Positions 22,942 to 34,920 of a stretch of DNA of 64,000 bases are shown piece after piece (within the stretch, counting starts at the first letter, position 1; each line of letters begins with the position of its first letter). The position numbers and the translations under genes were made by a program. The stretch is from NCBI GenBank assembly GCA_003868215.1, contig QWDQ01000029.1, positions 248,001-312,000 on the forward strand. Reading direction: 5' to 3'. The notes beneath the pieces were generated by a model. The model saw nothing but the letters and a program-made list of their open reading frames with translations, ran no database searches and was not told where the DNA came from. The DNA is from Pseudophaeomoniella oleicola. Its lineage: Eukaryota > Ascomycota > Eurotiomycetes > Phaeomoniellales > Phaeomoniellaceae.

Positions 22942-24110
22942 TCACTTCGCGGCAACGCTTGATTCAACTTGTTCGGCCCAGGTTCCACTACTCTCCCCGA
23001 GCTCAGACACTTTCCGGCCTGTCTGTGCGGGTCGTTCTGCTGCCGCTGTCGTCGTCGTCGTATCGGCTGGCTCAGTCTTTGGTTTCAGACCCGCTGGCAA
23101 AGCAGGGAACTCGGATTCAGCATTGTAGTCGAAGGATGCATATTTAGAGCTCGCAAGTCCACCTTTTGCAGGGGCCTCTCGATCAGAAGCGCCGGCAGTG
23201 CGGCCTGCACCACCTCTTCCCCGACCTCCACGTCGTCCTGAGCCCCTACCTCGCCAGTCACTTGGTGCCGTCTCGTCCGAGTTGTCTCCGACGGTATCTT
23301 CAGCCCTGCTACTCCTGTCATATCTGACGCCACCGTGGGCTCCTCTCATATATTGCCTGCCTCCTCCCCGGTTAGAGAATTCTTCTTCGTCTTTACCCAC
23401 GTCCCATTCCCGAATTCCCTGAGCCTGCATTTTCCGTCTTCTGTTCGCTTCTCTTTCGGAGTCCATTACTTTCCGATTAGCTGCGTCCCGAACTTGCATA
23501 GCTTTCCTCTTCTGCTGCGCTACACGTTCACGTTCTTCGAAAGATGCCGCATCTGCAAGGGCTCGCGCATGTGCCTCCGATAAAGTTGTGGATCGAGCTT
23601 TGGCTTCAGCCATTTTTGCACTCAGCTGTTCCTCTGTCAATTTCGGCTAGATCGTGTTAGTATGTCTGTCTCTTTGCGCGCCACAGCTAGCTCTGCGAGA
23701 CTGACCTTCTTCAGACCACCAGTAGCAGACCGATCACCACGGACAGCTTGGGGTCTAGCTGGTTGTAGATCCGACTCTCCCTTAGCTTCTTGCACCCCAT
23801 CCTCAGTGAGCGCCGGAGGTGCTATCTCATCTTTTGTCTCTGGCTCTGAAGTTGCGGTAGGTTCAGTCTTCGGTACTTGGTGTGATGCCGTATTCCCTTT
23901 CCCGCGACCCCTGCCTGCACCTCTAGCCTTGTTCGGACCACCTCGAACGCTGGGGGCCTTTTGTGGAGGTGATTTCGGGAGTTCAGGTTGTATTGTTGTC
24001 TCTTCAAATTGCTCCGTTATCACCTGGACCTCTGACGGGTCAATTGGTATGAGCTCATCGTCGAACAGGTCATCCTCCCCACGCGACTGGGCAAATCCTC
24101 CGTCGTCCAT
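22942..24110 (-). CDS. RGG-box putative RNA-associated protein, 379 aa
   Basis: Exons 24110-23706 and 23646-22942 (59-nt intron) give 379 aa. The N-terminal half is acidic and disordered with a short GAGRGRGKG patch (~60). The splice reconstructs GGLKKPKLTEEQLSAKMAEA, which I recognise as a conserved motif of a fungal family without an assigned function. A charged coiled coil follows (~140-210), then an RGRGSGRRGGRGRGG box (~270-290) and a terminal motif KYASFDYNAESEFPALP. RGG boxes and the charged helix suggest a cytoplasmic or nuclear mRNP protein, perhaps ribosome-associated; this is inference only. It converges on LUC7. Confidence 0.82.
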
Positions 24111-24990
24111 GTCAGCAATTGATGGACCGATGCTTATGACGGCCGAGAGTACGCGATAGAACTAATGGGTTATAGAAGGATAAGTATCTATGATATGTAC
24201 AGGTCCGATACATGGACTTGTTGACAGTACGATCTGCTTTCTCCAACAAGGCGAAGAAGCTGTGGGGATGATGTCGTGCGGAGGATTACTACGCAGTAGA
24301 TTGGACTGTAGCTGCCCCGTACAAGATACAACAGATTCACGGCTTTTATGTGAGACGTAGTTCATGTAAACTCGACGGTTAGCATGGACTGATCAAAAGT
24401 ATTACTGACCTACTCGAGGCAGTGAACAATACTGCGCCTGGGTGAGTGTGGTGCATCGGCGGAGATCAGATATACATTGTTCTGCTTGGACCTGGAATAT
24501 ATTATTCTGTATCAACCGTCAATGACCCCGCGGTGTGACAGGTGCAACATCATCTTTCAAGTGATTTCGAAACATGATCATCCTCGAGAAACAGAGGAGA
24601 AATAATGTCATGTACCTCTCTCTACCTAACAGGCTTGAGCAGGATCTGAGAGCAGGCTCCGACCCCATTACAGATGTTGGCACTGGGATTTCAGTTCGTT
24701 AAGATGCTCTGACATCTCCCATGAGTGACCTTGGAATCCCTACCTTTGCATGAGCGGGGTTGCTGCATGGGGGAAGATGATCCAATAACGAAACAACGCA
24801 CTGAGCGCCTTGCTTGGGCTGTGTAGCTAAACTTCCTGATGGATGCATCATCTCATTCCTGGACACCGAGGAGCTCCGGACCTGAGCAACTCACTCCTAA
24901 CCTTCTCTCTTCCTCCTTTTCTGCAACTTCATCTCGGATATAATCATTACTTCAATCTTTCTAGAAGCACTGTCGATGGTATGAGGCGAC
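24111..24990. other. divergent intergenic region (RGG protein / tetraspanin)
   Basis: 880 bp; carries both promoters. A one-mismatch copy of the TACTACGTAGTA palindrome lies at 24287-24298. No gene seen. Confidence 0.5.
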
Positions 24991-25997
24991 ATGGATCCTA
25001 AGTCAATACAAGTTGTCGCGATTGCAACAGTGGTAAGTGTTGAGCTCGTAAAGAAACTACGAAGCTCGCACATGTCGGCGTGTCTGACATTGAAGCAGGT
25101 CCTCATACTATCCACAGCCGTATCAGCGTGAGTTGAGTATCGGTTCGTTCCAAAGCGGACAGCTAAATGACATGAACAGCTGGGCATGGTCTCGCTCTAA
25201 TCTATTGTCGTTGACTCTACCCACAGCCTTGTCCGTCATAGCGACATTTATGCCTCTGATCGTGGCTACAGCTATTCCTCTCACGTCGGCTCTAAACCGT
25301 CGTCTCAAGCTTCGATTCCCTTCATTGCCCAACGTGGTGACATATTTCCTGTCATTGGCCGCTGCCATTATCCTTACTCTAGCCTTGAGCTATTCTCATG
25401 CCTCGCCTACGCAAACCTGCCAGCTAGAAATGCGATGGTCACAACTTTTCCGCTCCAAGAATGACGAGGCTGTCCGGAACATACAGTCAACGCTCCATTG
25501 TTGTGGTTTCAACTCTATGCATGACCGCGCCTATCCATTCCCGAGCAGAGATATCGATGTCCGCACCTGCGAGCGCACGTCAGGATACACGCGCCGCTGT
25601 GTAGACGTTTGGCGTCGTGAACAAAGCAGAGCTGCCGGACTACTTGCTCTCGGAACCATAGCGTTATGGGCTCTCGTGGTATTTCCCCTTTCTTGCTTAA
25701 AAGTGACCGACGAGTACTTAAACTCGTACCCAGTTCACCATCCATTTCATACTCTACGGTAACAGACCAATCCCAACCCGCCGCCTCGACGATGTCCATC
25801 GCCCTCTTCTCGAGCACGGATCCCACAGCCACCAACACGAAACTCGTCAGCGTGCCCTCACCGACCGAGATCGCCTCCTCGACGACCAACCAAATAACTC
25901 TGACGAAGAACACATAGGTGTCAGTGTCGGTGCCGAGGACGACGAGAATGATGATCATGGCGGACCAGCCGTCCAAATTTCTTCTCTGAGAGATTAA
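24991..25997 (+). CDS. tetraspanin-like membrane protein
   Basis: Exons 24991-25032, 25099-25127 (29 nt), 25180-25725 and 25766-25997 give 282 aa. Four hydrophobic helices are clear: VVAIATVVLILSTAVSAWAW, then ~33-56, VVTYFLSLAAAIILTLALSY and LLALGTIALWALVVFPLSCL. The large loop between helices 3 and 4 carries the tetraspanin CCGF motif (LHCCGFNSM) and later cysteines. Tetraspanins organise plasma-membrane microdomains; fungal members act in growth and, in pathogens, in penetration. If exon 3 is read through, the protein stops at 25762 after FHTLR. A further acidic, stop-free frame to 25997 fits a cytoplasmic tail. It can be reached by the 40-nt intron given here or by an alternative donor at 25760 with an acceptor near 25826; the 3' end is therefore uncertain. 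Confidence 0.8.
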
Positions 25998-26846
25998 AAA
26001 CTTAGTCCGCCTCCTTCTCTAAAGCCTATATCCACTTTCTTCTTCATGTATGCCCTTGCGCATCTCTTTAATTCCCCCAGGCACAGGTCCTATCCTTCCA
26101 TTCATCTTCTACCAGGTATTTACCTACCTACTTAGTACCTATATACCTACCTATTTATCAGACCCAAAAAAACCCAACCCTTCGAAATTTTACCGTCGTA
26201 GCTACATGGGAGATAGGTATCGATTTCCATTCCAATATTACCTACATCTCTATATATGTACATAGCTACCTCTTACAATGGGGACCATCTGGAGGAGGAC
26301 ATACCTGATAGATCGATAACTATGCAGTGATAGCCCGCCCACCATGATCAACCAGCCTGCCCACCTTATATACATACTTCTACTTCTACTTCTACTTCTC
26401 CGTGATCTGGATGAGCAATAGAACAATTTTATCGGAGAAGCTACTACTGTAATCAATCAGCACAGAGGAAAGCACATCATTTCCGGGCAATTTAAGATAC
26501 CACTATCATACTGTTTGTTCTGGATTTTACCTAAGATATGCTAATGTTGTTTGGATTCAGTACGACGATATGGGTCCTTCCGAGAAGCTTGAAAATATTC
26601 CCGCAAACATATTAAAGGCACGTCAACAACTCCATTCTGCATTGAACCAGTCGATCCCTGTGATTCTAGCTTCCACCCAAGCCCTGTGTTCCGCTATGCT
26701 ATGATTCTGAAAGAGGTTCGTTTCTTCGTTTTAGTGAGAATTGTAAAATGACTTGACGTTTTTTGGTTGTTGATGAGCCTGGCTCTATGGATGATAGTTC
26801 AGCAGGCCAAGGTCTGACCCCATGAATGGTCTGCAGAAGACAATGT
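25998..26846. other. convergent intergenic region (tetraspanin / UFD4)
   Basis: 849 bp with a hexanucleotide repeat and much CTAC/TACC-rich low-complexity sequence (26110-26270). No gene seen. Confidence 0.5.
26375..26398. repeat. TACTTC hexanucleotide repeat, 4 copies
   Basis: Four perfect copies of TACTTC. Confidence 0.9.
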
Positions 26847-29800
26847 CTACGACAGATGGAATGCACCTTGACCTTCTCTGAACGCAGTGTGTAGTCTCTT
26901 CCGCAGTACCTCGAGATTCGTATAATCCGGCAATTTCAAGTAATTGACACAAGTCATGACACTTGGTAGATAATCATCCGAGGAATACGGCGGCTCACTA
27001 GGTTTACAGACAACGGTGAACATTGGCGTGAGACTCTTGAAACCTGTGGTGAGAGATGAGTATCAAGTCTTGAGCAAGTTTGTTGTTATGACTTACCTCC
27101 GATTGGAAGCTTAGGGCTACCGGTGACAAATTGTAGGAATTCCCGCCGCTGCGCCTTGTCAAGCTCACTCATTGCCTGTAACAAGTTCTTTACGCTCTTG
27201 CTGTCCATGTTGAAGCCATGATCCGCCTTAATAGAATCGGTAAGAGCTGTCAATACGTTAGCGAGACCATGACTACCGATCGTTCGATGTTAAAACTTAC
27301 TTTCCATTGACCAGTCCTCCTCGATGCGACCAAAAAGCATGACGAGTTCGCTCGGTGTGAATGCACTCAGCGACGTGAACGAAAACACCTGTGAGAATCC
27401 ATCTTGAAAGGATTTTATCTGTCGACGAACACCATCCCCAAGTGTGAAATCGAAAACACGGCGCAAGTAATCATCAATGTTGTCGATATTGACGATTACG
27501 TTAGACCCGTTCGGAATCAATTCGATAGATGGATAACCAGGCAATGTGAAGTCGAGCATGAGATCTTCAAGTCGGGCACCCTGGACCCTGATTGAATGCA
27601 ATGCTTGGACCTTCTCCATGGCTGACATGTGAACGTCTTGCTCAACATTTGCCTTTGCTTTGGCGAACTGGTTGAGGTGAGACAACGACTTGGCGAGATC
27701 CGAATCGACCGACTTAACCAAAGCAAGTGATGGAGCAAGCGTTGGGTTATTGGCTAAACGGAAGAATGTTGGGTTGAATGAGACGTCAATGATCCTGGAA
27801 TCCAGCATAGATCGAGCCACGAATGTGCCCAGAACCTTAAACAAATGGAGCAAGCGTTTTCCACTCTCTTGATCTGCCTGTTCCATACTCATAGGCGCTG
27901 GGAACAAGCCTAGCTTGCCGAATGCGTATTCGTCATGGTCATTTGAATCGTTCTCTCGCCACAACTTGAGTTTCTTTTTCGAGAATTCTTTTGATACTGT
28001 CGAGTAAAATTCCAAGGTGGGTCCGAGTCCAGTACCGACTTCTTCGAAGTACTCGACCTCAAGTACACTCGGACTGGCACCATACAATTCCATGACTTTG
28101 ACAGCGGACTCAAGGATGCGATTACGTGAAATGCGAACTTTTTGACGTTGGAGACGGCCCATGAGAGGTCTGTCATCGCGTCTTCGGTCTCGGCGGTCAT
28201 CATTCTCGTTCTGGGCGCTTTGCCATTTCATCATTGAACGGGAATAGCCAAACGAGGTGGACTGAAGGAACAAATGGCGGGTCTCAAAGGGGAACAAGAA
28301 CGGGAAGAACCGAGCTAGATCCTCGCTCCAATGAGGTAGACAGTTGCTTGCGACAATGAGTGGCTCCTCCAGCTGTCTATTCAGCTTGGCAGTGAGCTTA
28401 GTGTTGATAAATTGAGCCACAGTCTCAGACACCAGTCGAATTCTGTGATTGTCTTCCATAACATCATCGATATTGGCATTCATGTCATGCAGGGCCCTGA
28501 GTAGGGAAAGTATTGCGGTGGTCTGAGGATGGTTCGTCAAGGAGACAGGCAGCTTATCATCTCTCTTGCCTTCAATACTTTCAGGCAGTGCTTTGTTAGA
28601 TGATTCCAAGGGTGTCGGCCCTTTAACCTTCTTGAATTTGATAGGATGGACTCCGGACCAAATACTCTTAGAGGAGCTGTCATGAGGTTCATCGCGATTG
28701 TGATGGACAGCGCCATATATGGTCGTATCCTTGGATATTGCCTTGCCATCAATGCTGAATTCTATATGCCAATCTTGGGGGATAGAAGCTAGAGCAGCAG
28801 CATAGCTTGTAAATGGTCGACCGGCCGATGCTAAACCACCTTGTGGAGGGGGTGGCGCAGCTGGCCTATGAGTACCGGAAGAGGGTCTTGACGATGGAGT
28901 AGCAGGATGACCTCCTTGTTGTGGAGTTGCGACCCTTGTCCCATCCTCTTTACGTGCAGTCACTCTGCCAGTTGCGGCCACTTCCATGTTCACAGCACTA
29001 GGATCAGGAGCCTCGTCTTCGGACATCTCGTCATCAAGATCGTCGACGATGGCCTCCATAGCTTCTTCGGCGGCATCTTGCGCATCAGTGTCATCATCGG
29101 ACATTTGACGTTCATCTGCACATTCGATAGGGTTGCCTTCTACTTCTGTGCTAGGTTCTGCTGGGGCTTCCCTAGAGGCTGTTTCATTTCTGGCAGAGGT
29201 ACGAGTTGTTGGAGTTTTGGTAGAGGTGCTTCGATCACTCTCAGCACCAACTGGCTTCGATCTCGAGGTAGGTCGGTCAGCAATCGAGGGAGTTGCTGGA
29301 CTAGGTCTGTTGTCGGACCCGAAGAAGCTCGAATCACCAGACCCCGACATATGACCGTATCGCGCAGCAGCTAGTCTAGCTAGAATTGCTTCACGGCGGC
29401 GTGTACCAGAGCTTGGCCGTTCCGCCAAGCTGATTCTAGGGCGCAGATAATCGTCCAAGGCTTTGAATGTGGCAATTGCATGGATAGAGACTGTAAGTTC
29501 CCGATACTGTCGTGGCACGTCGCTGTCCTCAGCCGTAAGCTTTAATCGTAGTTGTTTTGATAGCATCGTCGTAGCACTGCTTCGGTTGCTCTCACTGGCA
29601 TTATGATTGACTGTCAGGACCTCAAAATGCTCAGAACGACTGAGAAGATCCTGTAACTTCGAGATGAGGACACTGAAGGGCGTAGTAGGCGTCTTTCCTC
29701 TGCGGTCCATGGAGATTGTGGTTCCCAAGAAAGCTTCCAAGAAATCTTTCTTGGCGTCACCATTGAGCGAACGGCCCTCAATGGGGGAGAACACGTTGAC

Positions 29801-32638
29801 AAGTATACGAACTATGTCTGAGTTGAGAAGTTCGGAACTCGTAATACTTTCCAAGGCGTCCCCATCAAAGGATTTCGACAGGCGGTCGAACAAATGCCTG
29901 CCATCTCCGCTCCCTTCGCCAAGGTAGCAGTTCTCAATCTCGCATGCGAGAGCTTGCAAATCTTCCAGGATATTGCTAGCTTTGGTGCGCATCTCCTGAC
30001 CTGAGGCCGTCTCGTGCTTCCGCAAGAATTCCTTCGCTTTGATAGTCAGAATGTCCTTCATGCCAGATGAGATGATTGGATCCGCATAGTCTCGACCAGA
30101 AGATGAATCCGACGTTGCAGACCGTGACGTATCATCACGATCGTCGTCTTCGTCCTCGTGGCTATCGGCTTCACCGTGGACATACGCATCATGGCCACCT
30201 TCAGAAACATCGTCATGATCACCGCCATCGCCATTGCCGTCAGCGTCTTCGTCTTGCTCTCCGTCTTCATCTTGAGTCTTTTCATTCACATTTGAACGAC
30301 TGCTGCCAACGTCCTCAGCAGAGCCGCCGATTTTGGCTTTGGCCTTCGCCGACTCTTCGCCTTTCATAGACTCAGCAAGTTCCAGAGGATCAACTTTTAC
30401 CAGCCTGTCCGAGAGCTTTTTGATCTCAGCGATAACGCCTTCTCGATAGAATTGATACTGATAAATGGACCCGAGTCTCCCAAATAACAGCTCAGCTGCC
30501 TGTAACGCTGACATGACTAACGAAGAATGATCTTGCTGTGACAAGATCGAGGCCAAGAATGATGCGTAAGGAACGGGGCGTAGCGCTTCCTCAATGACCG
30601 CTGTATCAAGATTTGACAGCATTTTGAGTTGCGCAGTCAGAACTTTTTGACGTACACTCAGGTTGACGGTGCTGGAATAAGCATCTGTCAGAGTAGGAAG
30701 AAGAATCATTGCAAATCGTCTGGTTTCTTCATAACAGTTGCTCAACAACGCAACTCGCTTTTCCGATGTGCCATTTCGTGAACTTTGTGGTATCGGAACC
30801 GCGTCGGAATCATCGCTACCAAAGTCGTCGAAATCTTCGAAGCTGAAATCGTCTTCCAATTTGGCAGCTGGTAAAAGCTCACAGATGACATTAAGCGTCT
30901 CAAAGACTTGTTCTCTTGGTCTGTGGATCAAGGCCTGCATGATCACCACACTGTCAATCTTCAGCGCAACATCCGTGGAACTCGAGGGAGGCGAAACACC
31001 AGTCAAGATCTGGTAAAGTGTGTCCACCACATTCATCTTCAGCAACTCCACAGACAGGTTAGGGCTCGACCTCGCTACTATCGCAAGAACTCTCAAGAAC
31101 TCCGTATGGATATTTGCACCAATCATATTCGTGGTTCCTGGCAGTAGTAGTCGCAAAATGGCCTTCAGCAGGTCCGGGGATACCAGCTCCTCAAGCTTGT
31201 CTGGATAGTGCTTGAAGCTATCAATGACACGAGTGACACAAAGGCATCCTTGTTCTACGACTCTCTGGTCGTGACTAGAAAGGACGTTCAGTAAAATCGG
31301 CATCACGTCTCGAATTACCGGAAACGAGTCATGGGGTATATTTCGACAACAATTTGCGGCAGTTGTGACAGCAGTCCGTTGGGTTCCCGTAGCGAAGAAG
31401 TCCAAGAATTGCAAGCATGCAGTAAGGCCACCTTCGCGAACGATTGACGCAGGAAAGTCGACAGAAATCTTCGATAGCGTGATGAGGGCTTGCTCGGCAA
31501 CATCAATGTATTGAATGTCGAGAAGTTTCTGGCAGAGGACCGGTACTGCACCTCCGTAAACGACATTGGCAACAGAACCCCTCAGCGCCTCCATCAGGTT
31601 TGCAATGCAACGACACGCCAGAAGCATGATTTCCGGGTTCTCCTCTCCAGTGATCTCGTTGGGTTGCATAAGACCAACAAGTTCCTTGACGTAGGGATCA
31701 GGTGAAAACTGGCCGGAAAGGTTGTCCTCGTTGGATATCAGAAGGAGGTTCGAGAATTCTTCTAGCGCGACGAGCTGCATGTTGGGATTATCCTTCATAC
31801 GTAGATTGCTGAGTATGTCTCGTAGCCTCGAAGACATCCCCGACATCATTCCACTCAGAGCTCTTAACGTGCTTTGTAAGCCTGATGGCCCTCCTCGTCC
31901 CCCAAATAGACCGCGCCCAAAAGGATCTTCCATCTCGTCATTGTCGCCGTCATTTGCACTTCCGGCTTCTCCTTCACTCTCATCATCCGATGGTCGACCT
32001 TCGTTCTCGGTTCTGGCTGGCTCTGACGGTTCGGTTGCTTTCTCCCCCATCTCTGTATCAGTGTCCTTCTTTGAACCACGCTTCTTCCTTCTGGATGGCT
32101 GGGCCTGAGATGGTGGCGATGATTCTAAGCGATGTCAGTAGGTCCATCTGTGGCGTCGGATCTTGATCAACTTGCCTTGTTGTCCCCTTCTACTCTTATT
32201 GGACCGAGATCTTGAAGCTAATGGCGTAGATGACTTTGTAGCCTCTTCCACGTTATTGCTTGAGGAGCTAGAAATGATGTCAGCCGTCCCCCCCCCGCCA
32301 CCGCCCAAGTCCACCGAGACGTACCTTGGACCCGACATTGTATTCTGTGGAGCTTTTGCCTTCTTCGATCGCGTAGGATGATTCTGCTGCGAGGTAGGGT
32401 TCGCTGTCTGTCTCGTTGGATCGCTTGTTTTCTGTCTCTTCGTTCTTTGAGATTTCGAGACTTCTGGAGGGGGCGGCGAATTATCTGAACTGGAACCTCG
32501 TCGAGCAGGGGCTTTACGCTTTCGACTCGCTATCGGCGGAGGAGGGATTGCGGTGGTAGGAGGAGGAGGAGAGGTGGGACTGCTGGCTGCAGAATCTGCG
32601 GCAAGTCTCGCTGACGAGCGAGTGACTCTGGACGACAT
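26847..32638 (-). CDS. UFD4: HECT-type E3 ubiquitin ligase UFD4 (TRIP12-like)
   Basis: Five exons (32638-32325, 32267-32176, 32124-27301, 27246-27097, 27043-26847) encode 1,858 aa. UFD4 marks ubiquitin-fusion and N-degron substrates for the proteasome. The N terminus is basic, serine/proline-rich and disordered. Armadillo-like repeats begin at about [21 protein letters not shown] long acidic region (~690-760 and ~1100) follows. The HECT domain fills the last ~380 residues, starting near [20 protein letters not shown]; the catalytic cysteine is C1825 in [15 protein letters not shown], in the last exon. Intron 2 uses a GC-AG boundary. Intron 1 (57 nt) is a multiple of three and open, so its removal is likely but not certain. 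The ATG at 32050 could start a shorter form, but upstream exons match the family N terminus. Confidence 0.95.
32125..32175 (-). other. GC-AG intron of UFD4
   Basis: Donor CAAG|GCAAGT matches the strict GC-AG consensus; branch site CTACTGAC and acceptor TTAG. The phase-1 join gives [20 protein letters not shown]. No GT donor nearby restores the frame. Confidence 0.8.
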
Positions 32639-33145
32639 GAGAACGTGCTCTGGGTGGAACGGTCGAGAGTATCAAAACAAAACTGAACAGGGTAGAGGGT
32701 AGGAATATCCGACTGGAACATCAGACCGGATCCCCTCCTTGAAAAGGTTGAAGGTTTACCTAAAAGAATGGATATCAGGCTCCCCAGAAATGCCTGAAGA
32801 GAGACCGGGTTCCGATTTGGAGTGCGAGGAAAGAGGGTTCCGCGGACTTGCTTTTTTATCCATTAAGCCCGGCCATGAGGTGAAGTGCTGGTTGCCGTTT
32901 GTCGCTCAGAACAGTTGGGTGAAGGATATGGGATTCATGGAGTGGGCTGACATGCAAACGTGATAGCAGGCAACCCGAATCGGTGAAGCGATAGGGCTAA
33001 GAGCGAAAGGCCAGGATCAGGTTCATGAGAGAAGGCGCGGGGTAAGGTGTAGAGGATGGAGATGAGGATTCAAAAGATGATCAAGATTGATTTCAAGCCT
33101 GATGGAGATTTCATAAAGAATGGAAATTTGTTGTGGGATATGCGG

Positions 33146-33170
33146 TTGAGTTGAGTTGAGTTGAGTTGAG
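33146..33170. repeat. TTGAG pentanucleotide repeat, 5 copies
   Basis: Five perfect tandem TTGAG units. Confidence 0.9.
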
Positions 33171-34165
33171 CTGAATGTGTACGTTAATTACGTTGTAGGC
33201 AGATGGGGATGTCTTGACTTTCTTGCGTCTTTGGTTGTCTATGATCGACTCTCTGGGGTACCATAGTGTACACTCTACGCACTCACTATGCACGGCTCAT
33301 CCCACCGTAGACCAAACTTTACATGATTTCTAACGGTTCAATGTTTGCTTTCTGCTTTCTACTTTCTGCTTTCTCCTTCCTGGTGCTGTAACAGGCCTAT
33401 GACGATGTCCAGTCTATTTGCACATGCACGTACATATATCTGTACAGCAAAGACGTGGAACAGTATTCACCATGGATGCAAGATGTTGATACATAAGGTA
33501 CTATGTAATTACCTGGGATACAATCTGGTGAAGCTGCTTTATTACTACTACCTTAGGGGTTGAGTTCGATTGTATGCTTGCCTTGCATAGTGTATTCACC
33601 ATTGTTTGACATGTAAGGCGTCTTGAGATGGACCGGCTTCGAATCCCCAATCTCAGTTCGATGGTAGATCAGTTGAAGAGTTCCTAGTTCAATCTTGCAG
33701 GTTTATGGGTATAAAGTGAAATATTATATTCTTATCCAGATGCTACTGCAGTGCTAATTGCTAATTATTATCTCTTTTCTATTACAACCCTCAAACTGGA
33801 CTGTCAGTACCACTATCAATCCCATTTGTTTTCAAATCCTATACAAATGATGGCATAGTAGCAAATGTCATTGACACAATCTTCAGTAACCTCGGAGGGG
33901 ATCAAGATTTACCAGATACCTCATGCGCTTTCTATAGATCCACTCATTGGAAAGTAATGCCTCTGGATGCATCTATTGAACAAGATCCCCAAGGTATTTG
34001 TACGACGTACCTAGGTAGACAAGTATTCATGGGGACGGCTCCTTCCATTTCCATGTCCTGATCCAGATTTTTGTTCATGGTTTACGAAGAGCTTGCATGA
34101 TGATCTATATATTAATATTCTGCATCGAGGAGGTGAAGACCGAGGGAAGATCAGAGTTACTTCAA

Positions 34166-34177
34166 TACTACGTAGTA
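34166..34177. repeat. palindrome TACTACGTAGTA, copy 3
   Basis: Perfect 12-bp palindrome identical to those at 7816 and 8594. Confidence 0.85.
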
Positions 34178-34920
34178 ATTGCACGATCTTCTACAAAAAG
34201 TTAATCTCTCGCACGAACTGATGATCATAAGTATAAAAAGATTAATGATGGAGACAACGTATCTGAACAGCGAGGACGATCCCAAAGGTGTAATCATCTA
34301 CGTAGGATGGATCTCTTACGGACGAGCGGTTAATTACTACCTAGGTACGTAGTGCTACATAGTAAGAGAGAAGGAGGGGTATTATGCCGCCGATACCGAA
34401 AGTTTGCCGTACATTCACCTTATCTGCTTCTGCTGCAATTAAGTCAATTATCTGTATGCGGACGGAAACAATTCAGCTCTCTCATGCAAGTAACCGATTT
34501 AATTAATTTTCTTCATCTTTCATCCCAACACTTCTTCTTCTCTTCTCCTACATAGTACGTTCTCCGGTGGTCCTTTTGCTGCAGTATTACTTCCACCTCA
34601 CGGTATCCTGTTTCATACCTCGCTTCTATCATCTCTTCCGTTAGACTCGGTGGCATTTCCTTCCCAAGTCTTGCCGCTATTCCCTCCGCCAGCCGCTACG
34701 CACAAGGCTTCCTTTTCTCCACCTTTATTACATCGCCGGATTCCTCCACGCCTTTTCGCTTCCAACTTCACAGCCCCTCTTCCTACAGCCTCTTCAGCGT
34801 CAACAAGGATCAGATCTGGAATCAAGAATATATATAGAGTGTCTGCGCGCCCTCGATTACTGACCTAAATCCCCATTTCTCAGTGGTCTCAGGCGCGCAA
34901 AAGGCGCAACTCTTTTCAAG

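Larger units (their letters stand above)
32639..34920. other. divergent intergenic region (UFD4 / NMN adenylyltransferase)
   Basis: 2.3 kb without a supported gene. It contains a TTGAG repeat (33146-33170), TTTCTGC/TTTCTAC low-complexity sequence (33346-33375), a perfect TACTACGTAGTA palindrome (34166-34177), CTACGTAG at 34298-34305, and a CT-rich stretch (about 34520-34800) leading to the adenylyltransferase start. Confidence 0.5.

Noticed and set aside
25515-25976. 153-aa minus-strand frame opposite the tetraspanin
   Set aside because: Antisense to the tetraspanin loop and its likely tail exon; the plus strand explains the coding bias.
27290-32050. UFD4 starting at 32050 as a one-exon gene
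   Set aside because: Upstream exons add the family N terminus and two downstream exons carry the catalytic cysteine.
33621-33655. B-box-like GCTTCGAATCC in the UFD4/adenylyltransferase gap
   Set aside because: One mismatch in the box and no A box or cloverleaf upstream.
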